From Streptomyces sp. NBC_00536 (GTDB lineage Bacteria; Actinomycetota; Actinomycetes; Streptomycetales; Streptomycetaceae): 64,000 nt of DNA. The stretch is from positions 7,378,001 to 7,442,000 of the forward strand of contig NZ_CP107819.1 in NCBI RefSeq assembly GCF_036346295.1, written 5' to 3'. Positions 50,588 to 58,609 of the stretch are shown piece after piece. Below the pieces are notes generated by a model. It saw only the letters and a program-made list of their open reading frames with translations. It was not told where the DNA came from and searched no databases. Within the stretch, counting starts at the first letter, position 1; the number at the start of each line of letters is the position of its first letter. The translations under genes and the position numbers were made by a program.

Positions 50588-52982
50588 CCCGTTCAAGATA
50601 GGCCGCCGTACGCCCCTCCCCGGACCGGGCCACCCGGTCCGGCGGGCCGGCCGCCACCACCCGGCCGCCGTCCGCGCCGCCGCCCGGACCCAGGTCGATC
50701 ACCCAGTCCGCGCCCGCCACCACCGCCATGTCGTGCTCCACGACCACCACCGAATGCCCGGCGTCCACCAGCCCGTGCAGCCGGTCCAGCAGCACCTCCA
50801 CATCGGCCGGATGCAGCCCGGTCGTCGGCTCGTCCAGCAGGTACAGGGTGTGGTCCCGGCGCACCCGCTGCAGCTCGTTCGCCAGCTTGATCCGCTGCGC
50901 CTCGCCGCCCGAGAGCTCCGTCGCGGGCTGCCCGAGCCGCAGGTAGCCCAGGCCGATGTCCGCCAGCGCGCGCAGCGCACGGTCGGCCGCCGGGACCTCC
51001 GCGAAGAAGACCGCCGCGGCCTCCACCGTCAGCCCCAGCACCTCCGCGATGTTCAGGCCCGCGTGCCGCACCTGGAGGGTCTCGTCGTTGTAGCGGGCGC
51101 CCGCGCACGCCGGACACGGGGCGTACGTACTGGGCAGGAAGAGCAGCTCCACCGAGACGAAACCCTCGCCCTGACAGGTCTCGCAGCGCCCGCCCGCCAC
51201 GTTGAAGGAGAACCGGCCCGCCTTCCAGCCGCGCGCCCGCGCCTGCGGGGTGGCCGTGAACAGCGCGCGGACCGCGTCGAACAGACCCGTGTAGGTGGCC
51301 AGATTGGACCGCGGGGTCCGGCCGATCGGCTTCTGGTCGACCTCCACCAGCCGCCGGACCGCAAAGTCCGGCTCCGCCGCCGCGATCCGCTCCCGGACCG
51401 TGTCCGCCAAAACCTGGCCGACCAGGGTGGACTTGCCCGATCCGGAGACTCCGGTGACCGCCGTGAACACCCCCAGCGGGAACGCGGCCGACAGGTCCCG
51501 CAGGTTGTGCCGTGTGACCCCGGACAGGCGTACCTCGCCGGTCGCCGCACGCGGCGCCCGCTCCGCCCGCCCGGCCCCCTCGGCCGGACCTGCCGGACCG
51601 GCCAGGAACCGCGCGGTGGCCGAATCCGGTACTCCGGCCAGTGCCCGCGGCGGCCCGCTGTACAGCACCCGGCCGCCGTGCTCCCCGGCCAGCGGCCCGA
51701 CGTCCACCAGCCAGTCCGCGTGGCGCACCACGTCCAGGTGGTGCTCCACCACGAAGACGGTGTTCCCCGCCTCCTTGAGCCGGTCCAGTACGCCGAGCAG
51801 CGCCTCGGTGTCGGCCGGATGCAGCCCCGCCGACGGCTCGTCCAGTACGTACACCACCCCGAACAGCCCGGACCGCAGCTGCGTCGCCAGCCGCAGCCGC
51901 TGCAGCTCGCCCGCCGACAGGGTCGGCGCGGTGCGGTCCAGGCTCAGGTACCCCAGGCCCAGCTCGGTGACCGGGCCGATCCGCGACCGCAGGTCCGCGG
52001 CCAGTACCCGGGCCGCCTCACCGGCCGGGGGAGCGGAGGCCAGTACGGCGTCCAGGTCGGTCAGCGCCAGCGCCGCCAGCTCCGCGATCGTCCGGCCCGC
52101 GAAGGTCACGGCGAGCGCCTCCGGGCGCAGCCTGCTGCCCGCACAGACCGGGCAGGGGGAATCGGCGAGGAACTTCTCGGCCCGCGCCCGCAGCGTGGCG
52201 CTCTTCGTGCTGCCGAAGGTCTTCATGACATAGTGCCGCGCGCTCATGTACGTGCCCTGGTAGGGGCGTTGGATCCGGTCCGCGTCCCGCACCGGGTGCA
52301 CGGTGACCACCGGCTGCTCCTCGGTGAACAGGATCCACTCGCGGTCCTTCGCAGGCAGCTCCCGCCACGGCCGGTCCACGTCGTGGCCCAGCACCTCCAG
52401 GATGTCCCGCAGGTTCTTGCCCTGCCAGGCCCCCGGCCAGGCGGCGATCGCACCCTGACGGATCGACAGACCGGAGTCGGGCACCAGGAGTTCCTCGCTG
52501 GTGCGGTGGACGCGCCCGAGCCCGTGACAGGAGGGACACGCGCCGGCCGCCGTATTGGGGGAGAAGGCGTCCGAGTCGAGCGACGGCGCGCCCGGCGGAT
52601 AGCTGCCGGCCCTGGAGTACAGCATCCGCAGGGAGTTGGACAGCAGGGTCACCGTCCCGACGGACGAGCGGGAACCGGGCGTGGAGCGCCGCTGCTCCAG
52701 GGAGACGGCGGGCGGCAGCCCGGTCACGGAGTCCACCTTCGGGGCGCCGATCTGGTGGATGAGCCGACGGGCGTACGGCGCCACGGACTCGAAGTACCGG
52801 CGCTGCGCCTCGGCGTACAGGGTCCCGAAGGCGAGCGAACTCTTCCCGGATCCGGACACTCCGGTGAAGACGGTCAGGGCGTCACGGGGGATGTCCACAT
52901 CGACCCCGCGCAGATTGTGCTCCCGGGCACCGCGCACGCGAACGAAGGAATCACGGGCGGAGGGGTCGGTCGGCTGGCGCAT
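50571..52982 (-). CDS. UvrA-like ABC ATPase (class II UvrA paralogue)
   Basis: An 803-residue protein with two ABC ATPase modules arranged as in UvrA, about 150 residues shorter than canonical UvrA because the UvrB-binding and insertion regions are reduced. Walker A motifs are TGVSGSGKSSLAFGTLYAEA near 40 and TGVSGSGKSTLVGQV near 510. ABC signatures are LSAGELQRLRLA (usual LSGGE altered) and LSGGEAQRIKLA. Zinc modules are CPSCHGLG, CPVCAGSR, CETCQGEG and CPACAGAR. Such paralogues (UvrA2, DrrC-like) give resistance to DNA-binding drugs, often self-made antibiotics. Start ATG 52982. Confidence 0.93.
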   Translation of the reverse strand: MRQPTDPSARDSFVRVRGAREHNLRGVDVDIPRDALTVFTGVSGSGKSSLAFGTLYAEAQRRYFESVAPYARRLIHQIGAPKVDSVTGLPPAVSLEQRRSTPGSRSSVGTVTLLSNSLRMLYSRAGSYPPGAPSLDSDAFSPNTAAGACPSCHGLGRVHRTSEELLVPDSGLSIRQGAIAAWPGAWQGKNLRDILEVLGHDVDRPWRELPAKDREWILFTEEQPVVTVHPVRDADRIQRPYQGTYMSARHYVMKTFGSTKSATLRARAEKFLADSPCPVCAGSRLRPEALAVTFAGRTIAELAALALTDLDAVLASAPPAGEAARVLAADLRSRIGPVTELGLGYLSLDRTAPTLSAGELQRLRLATQLRSGLFGVVYVLDEPSAGLHPADTEALLGVLDRLKEAGNTVFVVEHHLDVVRHADWLVDVGPLAGEHGGRVLYSGPPRALAGVPDSATARFLAGPAGPAEGAGRAERAPRAATGEVRLSGVTRHNLRDLSAAFPLGVFTAVTGVSGSGKSTLVGQVLADTVRERIAAAEPDFAVRRLVEVDQKPIGRTPRSNLATYTGLFDAVRALFTATPQARARGWKAGRFSFNVAGGRCETCQGEGFVSVELLFLPSTYAPCPACAGARYNDETLQVRHAGLNIAEVLGLTVEAAAVFFAEVPAADRALRALADIGLGYLRLGQPATELSGGEAQRIKLANELQRVRRDHTLYLLDEPTTGLHPADVEVLLDRLHGLVDAGHSVVVVEHDMAVVAGADWVIDLGPGGGADGGRVVAAGPPDRVARSGEGRTAAYLERAMRPR

Positions 52983-53090
52983 TCATCACATTTTACGGGG
53001 TCCGGGTCACCCTGCCCGACGCCGGGACACCCTTTAGGGGGACTTACTTCGCGGGGGTCGCTGACTACGCTCGTCCCTGAATCCACTCAC

Positions 53091-53102
53091 ATGCAATTGC
53101 AT
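53091..53102. promoter_or_regulatory. Palindrome ATGCAATTGCAT upstream of the DUF397 gene
   Basis: A perfect 12-bp AT-rich palindrome, 23 nt before the DUF397 start, in very GC-rich surroundings. It is a candidate autoregulatory site for the XRE protein encoded next. Confidence 0.5.
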
Positions 53103-53125
53103 ATGGGATGGAGGGAGTGTCGGTC

Positions 53126-53392
53126 ATGGGATTCGGAAAGAGGTGGCCCGTGGGATTCGAGAACGGCATGGCGGCGGACGGCATCACATCGGTGCGCTGG
53201 GTGAAGAGCAGCGCGAGCAGCGGGATCGGGAACTGCGTGGAGGTGGCGGCGCTGCCGGGAGGTGATTTCGCGGTGCGCAATTCGAGGTTCCCCGGCGGCC
53301 CGGCCCTGGTGTTCACCCGGGACGAGATGACGGCGTTCGTGGCGGGAGCGGGCGCCGGGGAGTTCGATCACCTGCACGGAGCGGATGCCTAG
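53126..53392 (+). CDS. DUF397-domain protein
   Basis: An 88-residue protein. The DUF397 core is ITSVRWVKSSASSGIGNCVE, VAALPGGDFAVRNSRFPGGP and LVFTRDEMTAFVAGAGAGEF. DUF397 proteins pair with XRE/DUF5753 regulators across Streptomyces. For some pairs (Scr1/Scr2 of S. coelicolor) a toxin-antitoxin-like relation or an effect on antibiotic production has been reported. GGAGGGAG lies 7 nt before ATG 53126, which fixes the start. The XRE gene begins 89 nt downstream. Confidence 0.92.
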   Translation: MGFGKRWPVGFENGMAADGITSVRWVKSSASSGIGNCVEVAALPGGDFAVRNSRFPGGPALVFTRDEMTAFVAGAGAGEFDHLHGADA

Positions 53393-53481
53393 GGTAAATT
53401 CCTGGCCAATGCTTGATGAAACGGGCATGCGAGATCCAGACTGGGCCGCTGATGGCGCTTTTCAGTCAGCAAGGAGCTCGC

Positions 53482-54456
53482 ATGTCCGGTCGTCCGCGAC
53501 CACCGCGCGGGGTCACCACCCCCGCGCCCCCCGGTCCACCCGCCGCCGGGGCCCCGGCCGAACGGGGCCCCGCCTCACGGCTGCTGGGCGAGCGGCTGCG
53601 GAGACTGCGGGAGGACCAGCAGCTGTCCCTCGTGGACGCGGCGGCCCTCATCCGGGGGTCCGCGTCGAAGCTCAGCAGACTCGAACGGGGCGAGAGCCCG
53701 GCCAAGACCAATGACGTCTGGGACCTGGTGCGCCACTACGGCCTGCCTGCTGACGAGTACGACGAGATCCACGAACTCCTCGACCAGGTACGGCTGGAGC
53801 GGCGCGGGCGCAAGTACGAGGACCTGACCCCCGACTTCCTGCGCAGGCTCATCTCGCTGGAGGCACAGGCGAAACGGATCTGCGCCTACGAAACCCACGT
53901 GGTCCCCGGGCTGTTGCAGACCAAGGAGTACGCCCGGGTGCTCGTGGGCCTGGCCACGGAGGCGGACCCGGTGGAGATCAGCCGGCACGTACGGGTGCGC
54001 GAGGAGCGCCAGCGGCTGTTGAACCGCCCGCACCGCCCCGAACTCATCATGATCCTGGACGAGAGCGTGCTGTACCGGCCCGTCGGCGGCCCGCGGGTGA
54101 TGCGCGACCAGATGCGGCACCTGAAGAGCTTCGCTTCGGACGGGTCCACCGACGCGCACATCCGGATCCTGCGCTTCGACCACAACGAGGTCGGCACGGC
54201 CCCCGGATTCCCGGTCACCCACCTGCAGTTCGTGGACGGCGGCCCGGCCGAGCTGGTGTACGTCGAGCAGTTGGAGAGCGCGGACTATGTGACGGCCCCC
54301 GCCCGCGTCAGGCGCTACCGCGAGGTCATGGACCACCTGATGGAACGCGCCCTGCCGTGGCAGGAGAGCGTCGACTTCCTCGACGAGCGGATCCGGGAGT
54401 ACGCGGCCAAGGCGGAGGCCTCGGACCCGCCGGGAACGGCCCCGGCCGGGGACTGA
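53482..54456 (+). CDS. XRE-family regulator with DUF5753 (Scr1-like) domain
   Basis: A 324-residue DNA-binding protein. The N-terminal 35 residues are Pro/Ala-rich. The Cro/CI-type helix-turn-helix (about 38-95) reads GERLRRLREDQQLSLVDAAA and GSASKLSRLERGES. The DUF5753 region (about 110-300) has AKRICAYETHVVPGLLQTKE, RQRLLNRPHRPELIMILDES and FVDGGPAELVYVEQLESADY. It is the partner of the DUF397 gene and is expected to bind near the palindrome upstream of that gene. ATG 53482 has AAGGAG at 6 nt. It ends one base from the convergent DUF574 gene. Confidence 0.94.
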   Translation: MSGRPRPPRGVTTPAPPGPPAAGAPAERGPASRLLGERLRRLREDQQLSLVDAAALIRGSASKLSRLERGESPAKTNDVWDLVRHYGLPADEYDEIHELLDQVRLERRGRKYEDLTPDFLRRLISLEAQAKRICAYETHVVPGLLQTKEYARVLVGLATEADPVEISRHVRVREERQRLLNRPHRPELIMILDESVLYRPVGGPRVMRDQMRHLKSFASDGSTDAHIRILRFDHNEVGTAPGFPVTHLQFVDGGPAELVYVEQLESADYVTAPARVRRYREVMDHLMERALPWQESVDFLDERIREYAAKAEASDPPGTAPAGD

Positions 54457-54457
54457 C

Positions 54458-55243
54458 TCAGACGATCCGCCCCACCCCGCCCCACGCGATCAGGTCGGTG
54501 GCGCGGGGGAGCGCCGGGCGGACCGGATCCGGGCGCCAGTCGGCGACGTCCCCCAGCCCGGGCTCGATGATCTCCAGCCCGTGCAGGAAACCGCGGACCT
54601 CGTGCTCCTCGCGCACCCGGCCCCAGCCGCCGAGCGTGGCATCCCTGATCAGCGAGGTCACCCGGTCGCGGACCTCGGGGCACCGGCTCGTGTACTGGCA
54701 CACCACCAGGAAGCTGCCCGGCGCCAGCCGCTCCTTGACCCGCTCCAGCATGGGCAGGACGTCCTGGTCGGGCAGGCACTGGGAGACGGCCACGAACAGG
54801 GCGGCCGTGGGTTCGCCGGGCCGGATCAGCCCGCGGACCTCCGGAGCGGCGAAGACGGCCGCGGTGTCGCGGACGTCGGCCGACACCACGGCGGTCCACG
54901 GGTTCTCGACCAGCCGGGCCCGGGCGTGGGCCAGGACCAGCGGGTCGTTGTCGATGTAGACCACGCGGGACCCGGGGGCGACGGTCTGGGCGACCTCGTG
55001 CACATTGTCCCGGGCGGGCAGGCCGCAACCGTGCTCCAGGAACTGCCGGATGCCGTAGTCACGGGCGAGGACGCGGACCGCGCGGCGCAGGAAGGCCCGG
55101 CTGGCGAGGGCGAGGGTGCGGGAGCCGGGTGCGATGCCGAGCAGGTCTTCGCAGACCTTCTGGTCCACGGGATGGTTGTCGACCCCGCCGAGCAACCGGT
55201 CGTAGATCCGCGCGACGCTCGGCGTGCGCACACCGTGGTGCAT
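54458..55243 (-). CDS. DUF574 SAM-dependent methyltransferase-fold protein
   Basis: A 261-residue protein, the second DUF574 member in the window. It starts MHHGVRTPSVARIYDRLLGG, followed by the SAM loop FLEHGCGLPARDNVHEVAQT, where the usual DIGSG/DLGCG acidic residue is EHGCG, then VVYIDNDPLVLAHARARL and AALFVAVSQCLPD. The methyl acceptor is unknown. ATG 55243 has GAGGGGG upstream. It is convergent with the XRE gene with one nt between stops. An inverted repeat lies 26 nt upstream of the start. XRE, DUF397 and DUF574 genes grouped in this way recur in Streptomyces. Confidence 0.92.
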   Translation of the reverse strand: MHHGVRTPSVARIYDRLLGGVDNHPVDQKVCEDLLGIAPGSRTLALASRAFLRRAVRVLARDYGIRQFLEHGCGLPARDNVHEVAQTVAPGSRVVYIDNDPLVLAHARARLVENPWTAVVSADVRDTAAVFAAPEVRGLIRPGEPTAALFVAVSQCLPDQDVLPMLERVKERLAPGSFLVVCQYTSRCPEVRDRVTSLIRDATLGGWGRVREEHEVRGFLHGLEIIEPGLGDVADWRPDPVRPALPRATDLIAWGGVGRIV

Positions 55244-55268
55244 CCGTCCCCCTCAACCCTGCCCCAAG

Positions 55269-55287
55269 AGTTGTGCCGGTCACAACT
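55269..55287. promoter_or_regulatory. Inverted repeat AGTTGTG-CCGGT-CACAACT
   Basis: Perfect 7-bp arms, 26 nt upstream of the DUF574 start at 55243. Its position in the promoter suggests an operator. The half-site does not match that of the other DUF574 gene. Confidence 0.5.
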
Positions 55288-55425
55288 GACCATGTTAGAG
55301 AGGAAGTGGATCGCGCGCCGTCACCTGAAGGTGTGGAAAACAGGGGCGCGCGGAGGCAGTTGTCGTTCGGCGAGGCGTCCGGCGGTCCGGGGGACCGCCG
55401 GAGCGACGGCGACGGCGGTCGGGAG

Positions 55426-55716
55426 CTATCGGCGCGGGGCGTGCTCCCGGCGGATCCTGCGGGCCCGGCGCTCCCTCGCGGCCCACCGGCGGATCGAGTA
55501 CGCGACCCCCGCCAGGGTCAGTGCGAACCCCACCACGTCGAGGGTCACGGAACCGCCCTCCCGGTACACGAGCAGGGCGATGAGCAGGCAGAGGAGGACG
55601 AGGCCGATGGCCAGGGTGATGCGCAGGAGGGTTTGCCCGCCGGACTGCTGCGGGATACTGCGCTTACGTTGCACCGGGATCCATGCGAGGAGCCCCCGGC
55701 GTGGCGGGTTGAGCAA
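55426..55716 (-). CDS. Small single- or double-helix membrane protein
   Basis: A 96-residue protein with helix TLLRITLAIGLVLLCLLIAL (about 29-49), a second hydrophobic stretch SVTLDVVGFALTLAGVAYSI (about 56-75) and a strongly basic tail (RRWAARERRARRIRREH). The start is TTG 55716, chosen because AAGGA lies 6 nt upstream and no ATG or GTG before residue 15 is in frame. No family was recognised. It is isolated, with a hairpin upstream. Confidence 0.62.
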   Translation of the reverse strand: MLNPPRRGLLAWIPVQRKRSIPQQSGGQTLLRITLAIGLVLLCLLIALLVYREGGSVTLDVVGFALTLAGVAYSIRRWAARERRARRIRREHAPRR

Positions 55717-55743
55717 GGCGATTCCTTTTCCCTTGGCTTGACG

Positions 55744-55777
55744 GACGGCCCTGGGCGCTGGAACGCCCGGGGCCGTC
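55744..55777. terminator. 14-bp-arm hairpin upstream of the small membrane gene
   Basis: GACGGCCCTGGGCG and CGCCCGGGGCCGTC pair with a single T-G wobble around a CTGGAA loop, followed rightward by TTGCTCT. No gene on either strand ends here, so it may terminate an unrecognised transcript or act as a leader structure of the minus-strand gene at 55716. Confidence 0.5.
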
Positions 55778-56154
55778 TTGCTCTGTTGGAAGCGGGGCCG
55801 AATCTACCTTCTCCTCAACAGAAGTGACGTCCCGGCAGAACGTGCGAAAGGGCCCCTCGTGGGAATTCGAATCCCCCTATGATCGGTCTGCCGCTGTCAA
55901 TGCGGCATATGGCCTGGCCTGGCCCGCGCGGGCTCGGAAAGGGCTCTTGCCCAGCGGAGATCCGGGTGTTGCGGGGGGCCTGGAAGGCCTGATGAGATTC
56001 ACCCGTAGGAATGAAGTTCGCACGCTTGTGCCCGGGATGGCGCATTGCGCGGCGCTCGAATCGCCCGTGCGTATGCAACGTACGCAGGGCGCTTAATTCG
56101 CTTAAGCGAAGGCTTCCTTCGTCGCTGTCGGTGCCCGCGCCTACGCTGGCCCGC
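55778..56154. other. Gene-free stretch before the HAD gene
   Basis: About 380 nt with distinctly lower GC than the flanks. No coding segment is convincing: an open frame of 90 codons at 55824-56096 lacks a ribosome-binding site and has atypical third-position bias. It holds GGGAATTCGAATCCC near 55861, a TGCGTA-N7-TACGCA dyad near 56070 and the palindrome listed next. It may contain a small RNA or a decayed insertion. Confidence 0.4.
56097..56110. promoter_or_regulatory. Perfect palindrome TTCGCTTAAGCGAA
   Basis: A 14-bp palindrome, 44 nt upstream of the HAD gene start, in an AT-richer pocket. It is an operator candidate. Confidence 0.5.
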
Positions 56155-56649
56155 ATGAGCGCACACACGAACGGCCGGCCGCTGGCCGTCTTCGACATCG
56201 ACGGGACCCTCTCCGACACCGCGCACCGCCAGCACTTCCTGGAGCGCCGGCCCCGGGACTGGGACGGCTTCTTCGGTGCGGCCCAGGACGACCCGCCGCT
56301 CGCCAAGGGCGTGGCGATGGCGGTCGGGAGCGCCGCCGACTGCGAGGTGGTCTACCTGACCGGGCGGCCGGAGCGGTGCCGCGCGGACACCCTGGAGTGG
56401 CTGGCGCGGCACGGGCTGCCCGAGGGGCGGGTGTGGATGCGCGGCGACCAGGACCGGCGCCCGGCCCGGACGACCAAGCTGGAGGTGCTCCGCCGGATCG
56501 CCCGGGGCCGGGAGGTGCGGATGCTCGTGGACGACGACGAGCTGGTCTGCCAGGCGGTGCGCGCCGCGGGGTTCCGCGTCGTACGGGCGGACTGGGCGGC
56601 GGACGCGCCGGAGCTGCGCGAGGCTCAGGAGGGCGAGGGGCGCACCTGA
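56155..56649 (+). CDS. HAD-superfamily phosphatase (polynucleotide kinase 3'-phosphatase-like)
   Basis: A 164-residue HAD protein. Motif I is AVFDIDGTLSDTAHRQHFLE with both catalytic aspartates, motif II is VVYLTGRPERCR, Lys is in TTKLEVLRRI, and motif IV is MLVDDDELVCQA. The pattern VFDIDGT..LTGRP..R..T...L resembles the phosphatase domain of T4 polynucleotide kinase and related phage and actinobacterial proteins. The substrate is unknown. The ATG is at 56155. The stop codon lies at the start of a 14-bp tandem repeat. Convergent with dodecin. Confidence 0.88.
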   Translation: MSAHTNGRPLAVFDIDGTLSDTAHRQHFLERRPRDWDGFFGAAQDDPPLAKGVAMAVGSAADCEVVYLTGRPERCRADTLEWLARHGLPEGRVWMRGDQDRRPARTTKLEVLRRIARGREVRMLVDDDELVCQAVRAAGFRVVRADWAADAPELREAQEGEGRT

Positions 56650-56689
56650 TCCCGCGCGCCCGATCCCGCGCGCCCGATCCCGCGCTCGG
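56648..56689 (+). repeat. Three 14-bp tandem repeats starting in the HAD stop codon
   Basis: GATCCCGCGCGCCC twice, then GATCCCGCGCTCGG. The GA of the first unit is the last two bases of the TGA stop. The array can also fold (CCCGA/TCGGG) and may help terminate transcription. Confidence 0.8.
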
Positions 56690-56703
56690 GCCTCGCCGTC
56701 GGG

Positions 56704-56919
56704 TCAGTCCTCGCCGTCGAGGCGGAAGCCCACCTTGAGCCCCACCTGGAAGTGCGCGACCTCGCCGTTCTCGATGTGCCCGCGGACCTGGGAGACCTCG
56801 AACCAGTCCAGGTTCCTGACGGTCTGGCCCGCGCGGGCGATGCCGTTGCGGATGGCCTGGTCGATGCTCTCGGTGGAGGTTCCGACGATCTCGGTCACGC
56901 GGTAGGTGTGGTTGGACAT
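56704..56919 (-). CDS. Dodecin-family flavin-binding protein
   Basis: A 71-residue protein with the dodecin fold: YRVTEIVGTSTESIDQAIRN, GIARAGQTVRNLDWFEVSQV with the stacking Trp, and RGHIENGEVAHFQVGLKVGF. Dodecins form hollow dodecamers that bind and buffer flavins or coenzyme A in the cytosol. Length and motifs are canonical. ATG 56919 has GGGAG upstream. It is convergent with the HAD gene and divergent from the sugar-binding lipoprotein gene. Confidence 0.95.
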   Translation of the reverse strand: MSNHTYRVTEIVGTSTESIDQAIRNGIARAGQTVRNLDWFEVSQVRGHIENGEVAHFQVGLKVGFRLDGED

Positions 56920-57111
56920 GGGGCTCTCCCGAGGGTGGGGGCTGGTGCCTCGTTCCACGGTGCCCCAGTACGTCCCGGTCCGCGAGGCGGAGGGGGCCCG
57001 GAGGAGCCGTGCGGCCCGCATGCGACGTTCCTGTGAACCCTGTGTGTGCACCAGGTGGAGGAGACGTACCGGTTCGTCGCATTTGTGCAGAGAATCCAGC
57101 GCCCGAGCCCC

Positions 57112-57140
57112 TTGACCCGCCCATTGGTCCATGCCAATTT
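57112..57140 (+). promoter_or_regulatory. Promoter with DasR-like operator for the sugar-binding gene
   Basis: TTGACC (57112) and CAATTT (57135) with a 17-nt spacer form a plausible promoter. Within the spacer, at 57123-57138, lies ATTGGTCCATGCCAAT. This dyad matches the DasR responsive element consensus (ACTGGTCTAGACCAGT type) at 12 of 16 positions. A repressor there would block polymerase, with relief by glucosamine phosphate in the DasR model. Confidence 0.55.
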
Positions 57141-57178
57141 CAAGCCATCTGAGATCAACCCACCAGAAGGTGACCTTC

Positions 57179-58441
57179 GTGAAAATGCGTTTCCTCGCCG
57201 TGTGCACCGCCCTCGTGGCCGCCACCGCACTGACCGGCTGCAGTGCGCTCGGCAGCTCGGACGGCGGGCCCCAGAAGGTCACGCTGTGGCTCATGAAGGG
57301 CAGCGCCTCGGATGGCTTCATCAAGAAGTTCACCGACGCCTACGAGAAGGACCACCCCGGGGTCGACCTCGACATCAAGATCCAGGAGTGGACGGGCATC
57401 GGCGACAAGGTCAACGCCGTGCTCAAGGGCAAGGGCAAGGAGAAGGCCGACGTCATCGAGGTCGGCAACACCCAGGTCGCGCAGTACATCGAGACCGGCG
57501 GCCTGTCCGAACTCACCCTGGAGGGCCTGCGCGAGTGGGGCAGCAAGGACTGGCTCAAGGGCCTGGCCGACCCCGGCAGCGTGAACGGCGCCCAGTACGG
57601 CGTCCCCTGGTACGCGGCCAACCGGGTGGTGATCTACAACAAGGACATGTTCACCAGCGCCGGGATCAAGACGCCCCCGAAGAACCGCGCGGAGTGGATC
57701 TCCACCACCCAGAAGCTCGACAAGGGCGCCCAGCAGGGCATCTACCTGCCGGGCCAGAACTGGTACGTGCTGTCCGGGTTCATCTGGGACGAGGGCGGCG
57801 ACCTCGCCGTCGAGACCGGCGGCCAGTGGATCGGCACCCTCGACACCGGTGAGGCCCTGGCCGGCATGGACTTCTACAAGCAGCTCCAGGCGCTGGGCGA
57901 CGGCCCCAAGAGCGCCGACGAGGAGAGCCCCTCGCAGGCCGAGGTCTTCGCGCGCGGCCAGATCGCGCAGATCATCGCCCCGCCCGGGCAGGCCGCGCAG
58001 ATCGAGGAGCTGAACCCGGCCCTCAAGGGCAAGCTCGGCTTCTTCTCGATACCCGGGAAGACCAGCGAGAAGCCCGGAGCCGTCTTCACCGGCGGCTCCG
58101 ACCTGATCATCCCGGACCACACCGCCGACCGGAAGGCCGCCGTGGACGTGATCACGGCCCTGGTCAGCGAGAAGTGGCAGACCGAACTGGCCCGCGAGAT
58201 GAGCTACGTCCCCAACAAGACCACCCTCGCGCACGTCGTCGAGGGCAACGACGGCGCCACCGCGATGGCTCCGGGAGCCGCCCAGGGACGGGCCACCCCG
58301 AAGTCCGCCCGCTGGGCCGAGGTCGAGGCCAAGAACCCCATGAAGCCCTACATGACGGCCGTCCTGTCCGGTCAGGACCCGAAGGAAGCCGCGAAGACGG
58401 CCTCCGAGGCCCTCAGTAAGATCCTCAGCTCCGACCGCTGA
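57179..58441 (+). CDS. Sugar ABC transporter substrate-binding lipoprotein (DasA-like)
   Basis: A 420-residue family 1 extracellular solute-binding protein. The signal peptide ends at lipobox LTGC near residue 21. The mature part starts VTLWLMKGSASDGFIKKFTD and includes IQEWTGIGDKVNAVLKGKGK, VIEVGNTQVAQYIETGG and YGVPWYAANRVVIYNKDMF, which resemble the chitobiose-binding DasA group. No permease or ATPase gene adjoins it; it is an orphan that would borrow a transporter (DasBC-MsiK or another). GTG 57179 has AGAAGG at about 8 nt. A DasR-like site in the promoter supports amino-sugar control. The exact ligand is inferred. Confidence 0.85.
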   Translation: MKMRFLAVCTALVAATALTGCSALGSSDGGPQKVTLWLMKGSASDGFIKKFTDAYEKDHPGVDLDIKIQEWTGIGDKVNAVLKGKGKEKADVIEVGNTQVAQYIETGGLSELTLEGLREWGSKDWLKGLADPGSVNGAQYGVPWYAANRVVIYNKDMFTSAGIKTPPKNRAEWISTTQKLDKGAQQGIYLPGQNWYVLSGFIWDEGGDLAVETGGQWIGTLDTGEALAGMDFYKQLQALGDGPKSADEESPSQAEVFARGQIAQIIAPPGQAAQIEELNPALKGKLGFFSIPGKTSEKPGAVFTGGSDLIIPDHTADRKAAVDVITALVSEKWQTELAREMSYVPNKTTLAHVVEGNDGATAMAPGAAQGRATPKSARWAEVEAKNPMKPYMTAVLSGQDPKEAAKTASEALSKILSSDR

Positions 58442-58490
58442 GTTCGGGCCGCTGAGTTCCGGCACCTGAGCCCGACCGCTGAGTTCAGCG
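58433..58490 (+). repeat. Degenerate repeats of the lipoprotein gene's 3' end
   Basis: GACCGCTGAGTTC, which includes the TGA stop, recurs as a near copy at about 58447 and exactly at 58474-58486, with a decayed CACCTGAGC copy between. The last copy joins CAGCG to make the dyad CGCTGAGTTCAGCG (58477-58490), a possible terminator. Confidence 0.65.
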
Positions 58491-58609
58491 TTCGCACATC
58501 CAGGTGCCGCCGCTCGGTCATGTCGAATCCAGCCGGTCACGGAAGAAGTAAAGGAGTCAGGCCGATACGCCGCCGGCCTGGCTCCCGCTTCCGGATCAGG
58601 AGCCACGTC

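Noticed and set aside
55855..55885. tRNA T-arm-like sequence (GGGAATTCGAATCCCC)
   Set aside because: The stem pairs poorly around TTCGAAT. No acceptor, D or anticodon arm can be built upstream, and there is no CCA-adjacent stem, so neither a tRNA gene nor an attachment half-site is supported.
55824..56096. 90-codon open frame before the HAD gene
   Set aside because: There is no ribosome-binding site, codon third-position bias is unlike that of neighbours, and no recognisable domain is present.
57179..58441. A complete sugar ABC transporter operon
   Set aside because: No permease or ATPase genes flank the binding protein on either side; the next genes are olsB-like and dodecin.
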